In this document: positions 1 through 8,256 of the stretch, piece by piece
Numbering within the stretch: position 1 is the stretch's first letter
Layout: each line of letters opens with the position of its first letter
Assembly: GCF_007558825.1 (NCBI RefSeq)
Contig: NZ_VLTK01000002.1
Location: 248,001-312,000 of the forward strand
Length of the DNA: 64,000 nt
Reading direction: 5' to 3'
Origin: Brevibacterium aurantiacum
Lineage (GTDB): Bacteria; Actinomycetota; Actinomycetes; Actinomycetales; Brevibacteriaceae
Made by a program: the position numbers and the translations under genes
The notes under the pieces: model-generated
Databases searched by the model: none
Seen by the model: the letters and a program-made list of their open reading frames with translations, nothing else
What the model was told of the DNA's origin: nothing

Positions 1-633
1 GCTGAAGGGCAGGTATCCGGCCATGACGATGGCTGTCATGAGGAACATGGCTCCGAGACCGGAAGGATCGTCGTCCGGCAGGGATGCAATGTCCTCGGTG
101 TCGACGTCGAGTCCCTCCTCCTGTAGGGCGGGCATGACGAGGCTGGTGACTGTCGTCTGCTGTTGGACTCCTGCACCACCCGCGGTGTAGAGCGTAGCTT
201 TGTCGCCCGTGATGACGACCGCCGCCGAGGCTTCGCGATCGTAGACCATCTCACGCGCGGTGTGAGCGTCATCGACGGTATCGACGTCGAGGGCATCCGG
301 TTCGGAACCGTCGAGCGCAAACTTCATGTCCGCGGCCTTCGAGTCCGAACCGGCCACGACGACGGGCATGTCATTGGCTGAGGGAGAGTGCATGGTGCCG
401 AGGTATCCCGTGATCATCATGCCCACCAGGATGAGCGGCATGATGAAGATCGCTGCCGTCCTGCCGATCAGTTCTGCCTTGGCCCGCTTCGCGGCTGCAG
501 CCTCTGCCTCAGCGGTGTGCTGCTCGTCCGTCGACTCCGGAACCTGGTCCTGGTCATAGTCGTCGTCTTGACTGGTGTCGTGTGAGTCATGCCCACTGGC
601 CTCGCGGCGGGTAAGCGGCGGTGGTGTGCCCAC
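1..633 (-). CDS. YhgE/Pip-like (DUF3533-type) membrane protein, C-terminus cut by window edge
   Basis: This frame stays open from a GTG at 633 to the left edge, giving 211 residues of a longer protein. The GTG is preceded by AGGAGG six bases upstream. Residues 1-50 are charged and Asp/Glu-rich, so probably cytoplasmic. Residues 57-80 form one membrane segment, an outside domain follows, and the visible end (about residues 195-211) starts a second segment. A short N-terminal tail, one helix, a soluble extracellular domain and then more helices is the layout of YhgE/Pip and DUF3533 (SNG1) proteins, which are related to ABC-2-type exporters. It is divergent from a TetR gene with a palindrome between them, which suggests a regulated export function. 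The substrate cannot be told. The family call is tentative because the membrane half is missing. Confidence 0.6.
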   Translation of the reverse strand, partial: MGTPPPLTRREASGHDSHDTSQDDDYDQDQVPESTDEQHTAEAEAAAAKRAKAELIGRTAAIFIMPLILVGMMITGYLGTMHSPSANDMPVVVAGSDSKAADMKFALDGSEPDALDVDTVDDAHTAREMVYDREASAAVVITGDKATLYTAGGAGVQQQTTVTSLVMPALQEEGLDVDTEDIASLPDDDPSGLGAMFLMTAIVMAGYLPFS

Positions 634-697
634 TGTCGTCCTCCTGATGGATCGGAAGTCGAGTGATCACCGTTGACCACCTTGAACTCGATCAGTT

Positions 698-713
698 TAA
701 GACACGTGACTTA
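698..713. promoter_or_regulatory. 16-bp near-perfect palindrome between divergent genes, probable TetR operator
   Basis: TAAGACACGTGACTTA is symmetrical at 14 of 16 positions (TAAG-n-CACGTG-n-CTTA). It overlaps a possible -10 element TATACT at 712-717 that reads towards the TetR gene. It lies about 65 bp upstream of the GTG of the membrane protein and about 120 bp upstream of the regulator. Size and placement fit a TetR operator controlling both directions. Binding is inferred. Confidence 0.5.
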
Positions 714-835
714 TACTTGTGAAATCGACATGGATTTGCCAAGGTGGCGGCGATGCTCGCCGAGGTGGTCGGGTCGCTGATATCGCGGCAGGGAGTCCGC
801 ATCTTGAGCGGCTTGGGAATGGAAGAATAGGGACT

Positions 836-1492
836 ATGGGAATCCAGAGTGACAGAGCGCGCGTGGTGCTGCTCAACTCCGCCGAGGAGCTCTTCGCCAT
901 CCACGGCATCGATGCTGTGTCGAATCGCCGCATCGTCGACTATGCAGGGGCGGCGAATCATTCCGCGGTCTCATACCACTTCGGGGGTCGAGACGGTCTG
1001 CTGCGTGCGCTCGTGGAGCGTCATGTCGCCGAGATGTCCCTCCGCAGGGACGCTTACGTCGCAGGCCTGGGTGAGGCCCCGAGCATTCATGATTTCGTCC
1101 GCAGCAGAATGGGCCCGCTGTTCGACGTTCTCGCCGATCTGCCGCGGCCAAGCTGGCGTGCACAGTTTCTCGCACAGGTGGGGGCCGTGCCCTCGGCTGT
1201 CGAGATCATGAAGTCCGTGATGGCTGAGTCCTCCCTGCCCGAGGGGCTGAGATTCATCCACGGCGACGTCGAAGGCATTCCCGAAGCGGTCCTGCGTGGC
1301 AGGGCCTATCTGCTGGCCCATATGGTCACCAGCGCGTGTTCGGACCAGGAGGTGAAGATGAATGAGGGGACTCACAAAGGCGACTGGGAGCAGGTAGGGC
1401 GGTTCCTCATCGATGCCGCGGCAGGCATGCTCGCAGGCCCCGTGACATCACCGGACGGTGCGATCCGCTATCCGTCGATGCCGTTTCTCTGA
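836..1492 (+). CDS. TetR/AcrR-family transcriptional regulator
   Basis: The protein has 218 residues from the ATG at 836. A longer frame reaches back to a GTG at 719, but the extra 39 residues (RVADIAAGSPHLERLGNGR and similar) look non-coding and would cover the promoter. The N-terminus has the TetR helix-turn-helix: an AEELFAIHGIDAVSNRRI helix, then a HSAVSYHFGGRDGLLRALVE recognition region in which SYHFG takes the place of the usual YYHFG. The rest is the variable ligand-binding domain. It is divergent from the YhgE-like membrane gene, and a strong palindrome lies between them. The likely job is ligand-responsive repression of that transporter and of itself. The ligand is unknown. Confidence 0.85.
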   Translation: MGIQSDRARVVLLNSAEELFAIHGIDAVSNRRIVDYAGAANHSAVSYHFGGRDGLLRALVERHVAEMSLRRDAYVAGLGEAPSIHDFVRSRMGPLFDVLADLPRPSWRAQFLAQVGAVPSAVEIMKSVMAESSLPEGLRFIHGDVEGIPEAVLRGRAYLLAHMVTSACSDQEVKMNEGTHKGDWEQVGRFLIDAAAGMLAGPVTSPDGAIRYPSMPFL

Positions 1493-1532
1493 CGAGTGTC
1501 CCTGCGGGACGAATCAGTCGCAGCCTGTCGAA

Positions 1533-2243
1533 TCAGCTGCAGCCATCGGGGCCGCACACCGTGCCGTCACGAAAGGCTTCGTCTCCACCGGCGAGTACCG
1601 TGAGCTTCTGGCTTTCTTCCCACGCTGTTGCGAGGGCCTGTGCAAATGCTTCGGGTGGCTGGGCACCGGAGATTCCGTATTTGCGGTCGATGACGAAGAA
1701 CGGGACTCCATTGGCGCCGAGCGCTCGTGCCTCGGCGATGTCGGACTTCACCTCGGCGGTGAATTCGTCGGTGGAGAGGACCCGACGGGTCTCGTCGGCG
1801 TCGATGCCGACAGTTCGGGCCACCTCGGCGAGATAGTCGACGTCACCGATATCGCGGCCCTTCTCGAAATGACCGGACAACAGGGCTTCTTTGGCCTGGT
1901 TCATGGCCCCGTAGGTCTTGGCCAGGTGGAGGAAGCGGTGGGCGGTGAAGCTGTTGGCCACGACGATGGAATCGAAGTCGTAGTTCAACCCCTCATCAGC
2001 GGCCTGCGCGGTGACGTGATCGAACATCTGCCGGACCTGATCGGCGGGCATGCCCTTGGCCTGGCTGAGGTACTCGGTCTCTGTTCCCGTGTAGTGGTCG
2101 GGCAGGCTCGGGTCGAGCTGGTAGCTGCGCCACTCTACCTCGACATCGTCCTTGTGTGCGAAGCCCTCCAAGGCAGTCTCGAAGCGACGTTTTCCGATGA
2201 AGCACCAGGGGCAGGCGATGTCTGACCAGATCTCAATCCTCAT
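1533..2243 (-). CDS. DsbA-family FrnE-like thiol oxidoreductase
   Basis: The protein has 236 residues and no signal peptide, so it is cytoplasmic. The thioredoxin-fold active site CPWC is at residues 11-14, in the context EIWSDIACPWCFIGKRRFE that is characteristic of the FrnE/DsbA-like (2-hydroxychromene-2-carboxylate isomerase) group. The cis-Pro motif GVPFFVID is near residue 185. The C-terminus ends in CGPDGCS, a second cysteine pair. FrnE of Deinococcus radiodurans has an extra CX4C motif that works with the CXXC, and this tail has the same CX4C spacing. The likely role is cytoplasmic disulfide exchange or oxidative stress tolerance. It is encoded beside, and in the same direction as, the radical SAM gene, 58 bp downstream of it. 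Confidence 0.85.
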   Translation of the reverse strand: MRIEIWSDIACPWCFIGKRRFETALEGFAHKDDVEVEWRSYQLDPSLPDHYTGTETEYLSQAKGMPADQVRQMFDHVTAQAADEGLNYDFDSIVVANSFTAHRFLHLAKTYGAMNQAKEALLSGHFEKGRDIGDVDYLAEVARTVGIDADETRRVLSTDEFTAEVKSDIAEARALGANGVPFFVIDRKYGISGAQPPEAFAQALATAWEESQKLTVLAGGDEAFRDGTVCGPDGCS

Positions 2244-2301
2244 AACAGGTCAAACCTGGGCGCGACTCGGGTTATTCCCCACAACGAAAGGTACGAGTGG
2301 A

Positions 2302-3423
2302 TCAGAACAGTGCTTCCTGGGGCGGGGGTGTCAGACTCGCGGCCTGAGTCTGGTTGAGCGCAGGGCTTTTCGTTCGGTCACCGCGCTTGGTCTTCGGGTA
2401 GTCGTCATCGCCGGAACCGCGCAGGTCGTACTTGTCAATGAGCGGATTGATGCGCCGACTCAGCCAGGCTCGGTACTCTTTCGACGCGTACGAGGACTTC
2501 GCGTACATGCGACGGTAGCGGGGGAGCAGTTCCGGATATTCGCGTTCCAGCCAGGTGAAGAACCATTCGCGGGCACCCGGCCGAAGATGCAGGGCGCCAT
2601 AGACGACCCTGCTCGCGCCCGCCTCTTTGATTGCACGAAGTGCGGTATCAAGATGCTCCATCGAGTCGGTGAGCTTCGGCATCACCGGCATGAGGAAGAC
2701 CGTGACTCTGAATCCGAGGTTCGCGGCCGCTTTGACTGTCGCTAGGCGTGCTGTGGTCGTCGGTGTGCCTGGCTCGATCGTCTGTTGGAGGGTGTCATCG
2801 TAGACAGCGATCGACATGCTGATCTCCACGTCGACGTCCTCCTTGGCGCGGGCGAGCAGCGGCAGATCGCGCCGCAGCAGAGTGCCCTTGGTCAGCACCG
2901 ACATCGGAGTTCCATGCTCGGCCAGGACGGTGATGATGCCCGGCATGAGTGAGTAGCGACCCTCAGCGCGCTGGTAGGGGTCCGTGTTCGTGCCCAGAGC
3001 CACCAGCTCTCGTGACCACTTCGGTTTGGCCACCTCGGCGGCGAGGACTTCGGGGGTGTTGACCTTGACGATGACCTGCCGGTCGAAGTCCTCACCGGAA
3101 TCAAGATCGAGATATCGGTGGGTGTTGCGGGCAAAGCAGTAGACGCAGGCATGAGAACACCCGCGGTAGGGATTGATCGTCCAGGTGAATGGCATTGAGC
3201 TGGCCGCGGGCACCTTATTCAGCGCCGACTTCGCGAGCACCTCATGGAAGGTGACGCCTGCGAACTCCGGTGTTCGAACACTGCGCACCAGGCCCTTGAG
3301 GCCGAAGAGTTCGGCAGGAGATGCATCGCTGCCCTTGCCTGGCGTGCTCGTCGGAGAGCTCGTCTTAGGGCTTGTCTCTGCACCGACAGCTGGTCCAAGA
3401 GTGCTCTGCTGATTCCACCTCAT
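2302..3423 (-). CDS. Rv2578c/SplB-like radical SAM protein
   Basis: The protein has 373 residues. The radical SAM cysteines are C89, C93 and C96 in GCSHACVYCFARNTH, preceded by the conserved INPYRG. This signature marks the group that includes Mycobacterium Rv2578c, often annotated spore photoproduct lyase-like. Residues 1-40 are a low-complexity Ser/Thr/Pro extension before the conserved FGLKGLVRSVRTPEF start. The tail after about residue 340 is also low-complexity. The ATG sits 8 bp from a near-consensus LexA box (3432-3447), so the gene is probably SOS-induced. That agrees with my recollection that Rv2578c belongs to the M. tuberculosis LexA regulon. The substrate is unknown, and photoproduct repair is only an inference from distant similarity and damage regulation. 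Confidence 0.85.
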   Translation of the reverse strand: MRWNQQSTLGPAVGAETSPKTSSPTSTPGKGSDASPAELFGLKGLVRSVRTPEFAGVTFHEVLAKSALNKVPAASSMPFTWTINPYRGCSHACVYCFARNTHRYLDLDSGEDFDRQVIVKVNTPEVLAAEVAKPKWSRELVALGTNTDPYQRAEGRYSLMPGIITVLAEHGTPMSVLTKGTLLRRDLPLLARAKEDVDVEISMSIAVYDDTLQQTIEPGTPTTTARLATVKAAANLGFRVTVFLMPVMPKLTDSMEHLDTALRAIKEAGASRVVYGALHLRPGAREWFFTWLEREYPELLPRYRRMYAKSSYASKEYRAWLSRRINPLIDKYDLRGSGDDDYPKTKRGDRTKSPALNQTQAASLTPPPQEALF

Positions 3424-3431
3424 GAGTATAT

Positions 3432-3447
3432 TCGAACATGCGTTCTA
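3432..3447 (-). promoter_or_regulatory. LexA (SOS) box
   Basis: On the plus strand the site reads TCGAAC-ATGC-GTTCTA. The actinobacterial LexA consensus is TCGAAC-N4-GTTCGA, so 11 of 12 defined positions match. It lies 8 bp upstream of the radical SAM start codon. The phosphotriesterase gene on the other side starts 53 bp away and could also be affected. Confidence 0.8.
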
Positions 3448-3500
3448 GTGGGAGTCAAGAGTGCGTAGAGTGGTGGCAACCTCTTTGATTGGAAAGTCTG

Positions 3501-4412
3501 ATGATCCAAACCGTCACGGGCCCTATAGAAGCTGCGGATCTCGGCGTCACACTTCCGCATGAGCACCTTTTCATCAATCTCATGCGTGAGTATCGAGGTG
3601 ACGGTCTGCTCAACGACCCAGACCTGGTGGAACATGAGTTGCGTCTATACAGTGACCTGGGCGGGAGCTCGATAGTCGATGTGACAAGCAGCGGCCTGGA
3701 TCGCAACCCGCTTGCGCTGCTCGATGCATCGCGACGCACGGGCCTCAACGTTGTCATGGGATGCGGTTACTACAGGGATCCGTATCTTCCGAACGAGGAT
3801 GTGGATACGACGACCGTCGAAGGGCTGAGCGAACGGATCGTCAACGACCTGGACGTAGGTGTCGACGGAACCGGAATACGGGCGGGTGTTATCGGAGAGG
3901 TCGGCAGCGACAAGTGGTTCGTCAGCGCGCGGGAAGAAAGGTCTCTGCGCGCCGCTGGTCGAGCCCAAGCGCGCACAGGTGCAGCGCTCACGACTCATTC
4001 GGCGCGTTGGCCGGTCGGGATGCCGCAGCTCGACATCCTCGAGGAAGAAGGCGTCGATCTCAGGCGTGTGATCGTTGGGCACTCTGACTCGGTGCCGGAT
4101 ACGGAGTACCATCTCGCTCTGGCTCGGCGCGGTGCATATGTGCAATTCGACATGCTCGGTATATACACCTCCGAATACGACCAAGAGCAACGCATCCGGT
4201 ATATCAAGAACTTGGTCGAATCGGGGTTCGGCGATCATGTACTGCTTTCCCATGACGTCTGCCTGAGGGGGATGCTCACCGTCAACGGGGGCGTCGGCTA
4301 CGGTCACATACTGAGAGATTTCGTTCCTCGGATGCGTGCAGCCGACATCTCGGATGACCTGATCGAAAGAATGTTGGTCACCAATCCTGCTCGGGCGCTC
4401 GAGCCACAATGA
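3501..4412 (+). CDS. Phosphotriesterase-family metal-dependent hydrolase (lactonase-like)
   Basis: The protein has 303 residues from the ATG at 3501, which has GGAAAG four bases upstream. An in-frame TTG at 3489 is less likely. The amidohydrolase TIM-barrel metal site is complete: H20 and H22 in LPHEHLF, E133 in VIGEVGSD, H166 in TTHS, H194 in VGHSD and D252 in LLSHDV. The bridging residue is Glu, whereas classical phosphotriesterase uses a carboxylated Lys; the E. coli PHP branch also has Glu. Family members hydrolyse lactones and esters as well as organophosphates, so the substrate is open. It converges on the flavin reductase gene. The base composition (CATATG, TATATAC and similar words) is less GC-rich than the neighbours, which hints at acquisition. 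Confidence 0.85.
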   Translation: MIQTVTGPIEAADLGVTLPHEHLFINLMREYRGDGLLNDPDLVEHELRLYSDLGGSSIVDVTSSGLDRNPLALLDASRRTGLNVVMGCGYYRDPYLPNEDVDTTTVEGLSERIVNDLDVGVDGTGIRAGVIGEVGSDKWFVSAREERSLRAAGRAQARTGAALTTHSARWPVGMPQLDILEEEGVDLRRVIVGHSDSVPDTEYHLALARRGAYVQFDMLGIYTSEYDQEQRIRYIKNLVESGFGDHVLLSHDVCLRGMLTVNGGVGYGHILRDFVPRMRAADISDDLIERMLVTNPARALEPQ

Positions 4413-4441
4413 CAACCCTCAAGGAGTGACAACCCTCAAGG
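4410..4441. repeat. Short tandem duplication at the 3' end of the phosphotriesterase gene
   Basis: TGACAACCCTCAAGG occurs at 4410-4424 and again at 4427-4441. The first copy contains the stop codon, so this looks like a small slippage duplication in a 3' untranslated region. No function is apparent. Confidence 0.8.
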
Positions 4442-4458
4442 TCGGAAGCCACCGCAGT

Positions 4459-4983
4459 CTATGAGACTCTCATGCCCTTGAATTCGCTGCGATGGAAGAC
4501 AAGTGCTTCGGTTTCAGAGTCAGCACCGGAATCGGCACGACTGCCGGTGTCGAGGATCTCGAGAAGTGCGACGGTGTGATCGCCTGCCTCGATCTCGTTA
4601 TAGAGACGCGTCCACAAGTGGGCAGGGCTGCCCGGGATAGTCAGAGCGCCATCTGCCGTGACCTCGGGGTCGATCCCAGCGAAGCGCGAAGTACGGTCCT
4701 TCGAGGCCAGCTGTCTGGCCAGGTGTGACTGATGGGTGCCGAGGAGGGAGACTCCCAATGCGGGTGCAGTCCGCAGGAGTGGCCACGTGCTTGAGCTGGT
4801 CTGGACTGCGACGCTGATCAGGGGAGGGTCGAGTGAGACTCCTGCAGTGACGGTCGAGGCGACGAGTCCGAGGGGAGTCCCGTCGACCTCCGCGCCGATG
4901 AGCGCAACGCCCTGTGGGAAGTGCGAAAAGGTCTCGCGCAGAGCATCCGGTGACACGGCTGCGGCTCGTGCGATCGTCGACAT
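4459..4983 (-). CDS. Flavin reductase domain protein (FMN reductase partner)
   Basis: The protein has 174 residues and is soluble. It has the split-barrel flavin reductase fold: ALRETFSHFPQGVALIGAE near the start, GLVASTVTAGVSLDPPLISV for flavin contacts, then APALGVSLLG and a C-terminal H-containing strand GDHTVALLEI. Members use NAD(P)H to reduce FMN, which diffuses to a two-component monooxygenase. The natural partner is the FMN-dependent monooxygenase at 6668-8047, two genes away on the other strand and separated by the divergent promoter region. No monooxygenase domain is fused to it. The pairing is inferred from proximity. Confidence 0.88.
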   Translation of the reverse strand: MSTIARAAAVSPDALRETFSHFPQGVALIGAEVDGTPLGLVASTVTAGVSLDPPLISVAVQTSSSTWPLLRTAPALGVSLLGTHQSHLARQLASKDRTSRFAGIDPEVTADGALTIPGSPAHLWTRLYNEIEAGDHTVALLEILDTGSRADSGADSETEALVFHRSEFKGMRVS

Positions 4984-5007
4984 GAACTTGCCTCCGGTGG
5001 AATGTAG

Positions 5008-5047
5008 TTGTTGAGGGGTGAGGATGCTGAGATATTCCGCTCAACAA
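5008..5047. promoter_or_regulatory. Inverted repeat TTGTTGAG / CTCAACAA in the divergent promoter region
   Basis: TTGTTGAG at 5008-5015 and CTCAACAA at 5040-5047 are perfect inverted arms with a 24-nt spacer. A related copy, CTCAACGAA, is at 5198-5206, nearer the transporter. Together they flank the space between the flavin reductase and transporter starts. They could be operators for an unidentified regulator. No regulator gene is adjacent. Confidence 0.35.
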
Positions 5048-5254
5048 TGCCTTACTGATCTCAAGTGATCATCACAGATATTGCCACCAAGCGCATCCCG
5101 ATGTGACACAAGTGAGTCTTCGTGTGTCCCCATATGACGATCAAAGTCCAACAGTGACGCGGCGGCGACATGAACCGCCACGGAGTCCCTAGATTGCTCA
5201 ACGAAACTCTGGCCTTGAATAGACATTCTGACCACGTAGATGAGGGAGAACCCG

Positions 5255-6595
5255 ATGGCACAGTCCTCCGTAGCGGAGACGATCACCCAGGCCCCACCTC
5301 GGCGGCTCTTGGCCGGGAAGAAGAGAGTCCTCGCCTCAGCCTTCGCCGGCACCACCATCGAGTGGTACGACTTCTACCTCTACGGCACAGCGGCGGCACT
5401 GATCTTCAACGTTCAGTTCTTCCCCAGCGACAGCGAGCTCGGCAGCAGCCTGGCCGCGTTCGCCAGCCTCGCGGTCGGATTCTTCGCGCGACCACTGGGC
5501 GGCATCATCGCCGGGCACCTCGGAGACCGAGTCGGCCGCAAGGCACTCCTTGTCGTCTCCCTGCTGTCCATGGGCATCGCCTCAACGCTCATCGGCCTGG
5601 TGCCGAACTTCGAGGCCATCGGCTGGTGGGCCGCTGCCGCACTTGTCGTCCTCCGGATTGTGCAGGGACTGTCCGCCGGTGCCGAATGGGGCGGATCCGC
5701 ACTGCTCTCGGTCGAACACGCCCCACCCCGCAAACGAGGGCTGTTCGGATCCTTCACCCAGATCGGCTCGGCGGCCGGCATGCTGCTGGCCACCAGCGCC
5801 TTCTTCGCCGTGCAGAGGCTGCTCACACCCGAGCAGTTCGAAGCCTTCGGATGGCGCATCCCCTTCCTGGCTTCGGCACTGCTCGTGGCACTGGGACTGT
5901 GGATTCGCCTCGGCGTCTCCGATGCACCGGAATTCCAAGAGCTCAAGGCCTCGGGCAATGTCGCCAAGGCGCCACTGCGCGACGTGCTGACCAAGCATCC
6001 GCGCGTCCTCCTGGTGACAATCGGACTCCGCCTGGCGCAGAACAGCGTCTTCTACCTCATCACCGTCTACATGCTCAGCTACCTGGCCGAGAACCGCAAT
6101 GACTCGACCGCCGGCGTCGCTGCCGTCATGATCGCCTCGGCCATCGGTCTGTTCACCGGGCCTCTGTGGGGGTGGGTCTCTGACAAGGTCGGTCGCAGAC
6201 GCGTGACCATCGGCGGCATCATCGGGGTGGCCGTATTCGGGTGGATCTTCTTCGCCTTCCTCGACGCCGGCCCACTGGCCTTCCTGCCGATCGTGGTCAT
6301 CCTCGGCATGAACCTCGCCCACGACGCCATCTATGGCCCCCAGGCAGCCTGGTTCGCCGAACAGTTCCCCATCGAGATCCGCTATTCAGGGGTGAACATG
6401 GGCTACCAGCTGGGCACTGTCATCGGAGGTGGCATCATGCCGATGGTCGCGGCGCTGCTCTACGTCTTCGGCGGCCACTCGCCATGGCTGATCTGCGGCT
6501 ACCTCACACTGCTGTGCCTGCTCTCGCTCATCGCGGCACTGGCGGCAAAGGACCCTGCTCGCGAGCTCGCGATCAGCGACCCTGCCCACGACTGA
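5255..6595 (+). CDS. MFS transporter, metabolite:H+ symporter (MHS) type
   Basis: The protein has 446 residues from the ATG at 5255, preceded by GAGGGAG; a GTG 15 bp earlier is less likely. It has twelve predicted membrane segments. MHS hallmarks are visible: TTIEWYDFYLYG in helix 1, the loop 2-3 motif GHLGDRVGRKALL, and QGLSAGAEWGGSALLSVEH in helix 4-5. Family members bring in organic acids, betaines and osmolytes with protons. It is the first gene of a run that continues with the FMN monooxygenase 72 bp downstream, so it probably imports that enzyme's substrate. The spacer between the two contains short repeats of ATGACCTGACA. Confidence 0.88.
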   Translation: MAQSSVAETITQAPPRRLLAGKKRVLASAFAGTTIEWYDFYLYGTAAALIFNVQFFPSDSELGSSLAAFASLAVGFFARPLGGIIAGHLGDRVGRKALLVVSLLSMGIASTLIGLVPNFEAIGWWAAAALVVLRIVQGLSAGAEWGGSALLSVEHAPPRKRGLFGSFTQIGSAAGMLLATSAFFAVQRLLTPEQFEAFGWRIPFLASALLVALGLWIRLGVSDAPEFQELKASGNVAKAPLRDVLTKHPRVLLVTIGLRLAQNSVFYLITVYMLSYLAENRNDSTAGVAAVMIASAIGLFTGPLWGWVSDKVGRRRVTIGGIIGVAVFGWIFFAFLDAGPLAFLPIVVILGMNLAHDAIYGPQAAWFAEQFPIEIRYSGVNMGYQLGTVIGGGIMPMVAALLYVFGGHSPWLICGYLTLLCLLSLIAALAAKDPARELAISDPAHD

Positions 6596-6600
6596 GATCC

Positions 6601-6647
6601 ATGACCTGACACTGAGGTTCATGACCTGACAACTGCCACCTGACACC
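6601..6647. repeat. Short direct repeats between transporter and monooxygenase genes
   Basis: ATGACCTGACA occurs at 6601-6611 and 6621-6631, and CCACCTGACAC, a variant, at 6637-6647. They fill the 72-bp spacer upstream of the monooxygenase ribosome-binding site (AAGGAAAG, 6651-6658). The role is unknown. Confidence 0.6.
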
Positions 6648-6667
6648 GACAAGGAAAGAGACACACG

Positions 6668-8047
6668 ATGACGAAACCCATTATTCTCAACGCCTTCGAC
6701 ATGATGACCCCGGTCCACCAGTCACCCGGACTGTGGCGCCACCCTGACTCCAGGGTCGACCAATTCACTCAGTTGTCCTTCTGGACGGATCTGGCTAAGA
6801 CCCTCGAAGAAGGAGGATTCTCCTCCCTGTTCCTCGCCGACATCCTCGGCGTCTATGACGTCTACGGGGGCAATGCCGACGTGACGAACCGCGGGGGAGT
6901 CCAGTTCCCCCTCTTGGACCCACTCGTCGCAGTTCCCGCTATGGCCGCAGCGACGAAGACTCTGGGATTCGGCGTCACCGCCTCGGTGACCTACGAACAG
7001 CCCTACCTGCTGGCCCGGACCCTGACGACACTTGATCACTTCACCAACGGGCGCGTGGCCTGGAACATCGTCACCAGCTACGTCGACTCCGCGGCACGCA
7101 ACCTTGGACTCGAAGGCCAGATCCCACACGACGAGCGCTACGACCGGGCCGACGAGTACATGGACGTCATGTACAAGCTCTTCGAAGGCTCGATCACCCC
7201 CGAAGCACTGCGTGCCGACGCCGAGGCCAACGTGTTCGTCGACCCCGAACAGGTCCACGACATCAACCACGAGGGCAAGTTCTTCACCGTTCCCGGACAG
7301 GCGCTCGCCGTGCCCGGACCACAGGGAACACCGCTGCTGTTCCAGGCCGGTGCCTCCAAGCGCGGACAGGAGTTCGCCCTCGACCACGCCGAGGCGATCT
7401 TCTTCTCCGGACCCACGCCGCAGATCCTGCGCACCTGGGTCGACAAGGTTCGTGACGGACTCGAAGAACGTGGCCGCGCCCGCGACAGCGTGAAGATCTT
7501 CGCGCTCGCCACCATCATCGTCGACGACACCGACGAAGCAGCCGAAGCCAGGCTCGCCGACTACACACGCTACGTCGACACCGAATCCGCGCTCTCACTC
7601 TTCGGCGGCTGGACCGGCGTCGACCTCTCCGGTGCCAAGCCGGACGACCCGCTGGAATACGTCGCCACGGACGCGAACCAGTCCGCGCTCGCCTCCTTCA
7701 CCACCATGGCCGGCGACAAGACCTGGACCATCCGCGATCTGGCGGAGTTCGTCGCCATCGGCGGACGCGGACCCGTCATCACGGGTTCGCCCGCAACGGT
7801 CGCCGACGAGTTCGAACGTTGGATGTCCGAGGCCGACATCGACGGATTCAACATCGCCGCTGCCGTCCGCCCTGCCGACGCCGAGCGATTCACCAAGTAC
7901 GTTTCGCCCGAACTGCGTCGCCGTGGTCTCCTGCCAGAGCCGATCGAGGGTGCCACAGTCCGCGAACAGCTGACCGGGCAGGGCCCCCGCCTGGCCGATG
8001 ACCACAAAGGTGCAGGGTTCCGGCTGGGAGCCGACGCGCTCGTATGA
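6668..8047 (+). CDS. NtaA/SnaA/DmoA-type FMN-dependent monooxygenase (luciferase-like)
   Basis: The protein has 459 residues, the length of the NtaA/SnaA/DszA/DmoA class, with a good ribosome-binding site. Diagnostic segments are near the start (ILNAFDMMTPVHQSPGLWRHP), the FFLADILGVYD-like SLFLADILGVYD, the GFGVTASVTYEQPYLLARTL segment, NGRVAWNIVTSYVDSAARNLG, and TPLLFQAGASKRGQEFA. These enzymes take FMNH2 from a separate reductase and oxidise substrates such as nitrilotriacetate, dibenzothiophene sulfone or dimethyl sulfide. The reductase at 4459-4983 and the two flanking MFS genes make a plausible uptake-and-oxidation unit. The substrate cannot be read from sequence. Dimethyl sulfide-type sulfur compounds are attractive because brevibacteria handle volatile sulfur, but this is speculation. 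Confidence 0.9.
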   Translation: MTKPIILNAFDMMTPVHQSPGLWRHPDSRVDQFTQLSFWTDLAKTLEEGGFSSLFLADILGVYDVYGGNADVTNRGGVQFPLLDPLVAVPAMAAATKTLGFGVTASVTYEQPYLLARTLTTLDHFTNGRVAWNIVTSYVDSAARNLGLEGQIPHDERYDRADEYMDVMYKLFEGSITPEALRADAEANVFVDPEQVHDINHEGKFFTVPGQALAVPGPQGTPLLFQAGASKRGQEFALDHAEAIFFSGPTPQILRTWVDKVRDGLEERGRARDSVKIFALATIIVDDTDEAAEARLADYTRYVDTESALSLFGGWTGVDLSGAKPDDPLEYVATDANQSALASFTTMAGDKTWTIRDLAEFVAIGGRGPVITGSPATVADEFERWMSEADIDGFNIAAAVRPADAERFTKYVSPELRRRGLLPEPIEGATVREQLTGQGPRLADDHKGAGFRLGADALV

Positions 8048-8208
8048 GTCGGTACATGTGAGCCTGTGAGCTCGCCTGTGTGTGGGCTCGCCCGTGCATG
8101 AGTCCACTCTGTATGGGGGCTGGCCCGTGTGGGAGCTCGCCCCCGTGGCTGGTGGATGAACGTCTCGTGATGACCCGCGAGTTCATCTGCCGGCCACTTC
8201 TGGTGGAT

Positions 8209-8225
8209 AATGGTCTGCGGCCATT
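8209..8225. promoter_or_regulatory. Inverted repeat AATGG-N7-CCATT upstream of MFS gene
   Basis: AATGGTCTGCGGCCATT lies 32 bp before the ATG of the next transporter. The outer five base pairs are perfect and a sixth and seventh are near matches. It could be an operator. The preceding stretch 8060-8150 is made of imperfect repeats of the type GTGAGCTCGCC and GGGCTCGCCCGTG, with no gene. Confidence 0.35.
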
Positions 8226-8256
8226 TTCCGATCCGCCGATCACCTGAGGATCCAGC

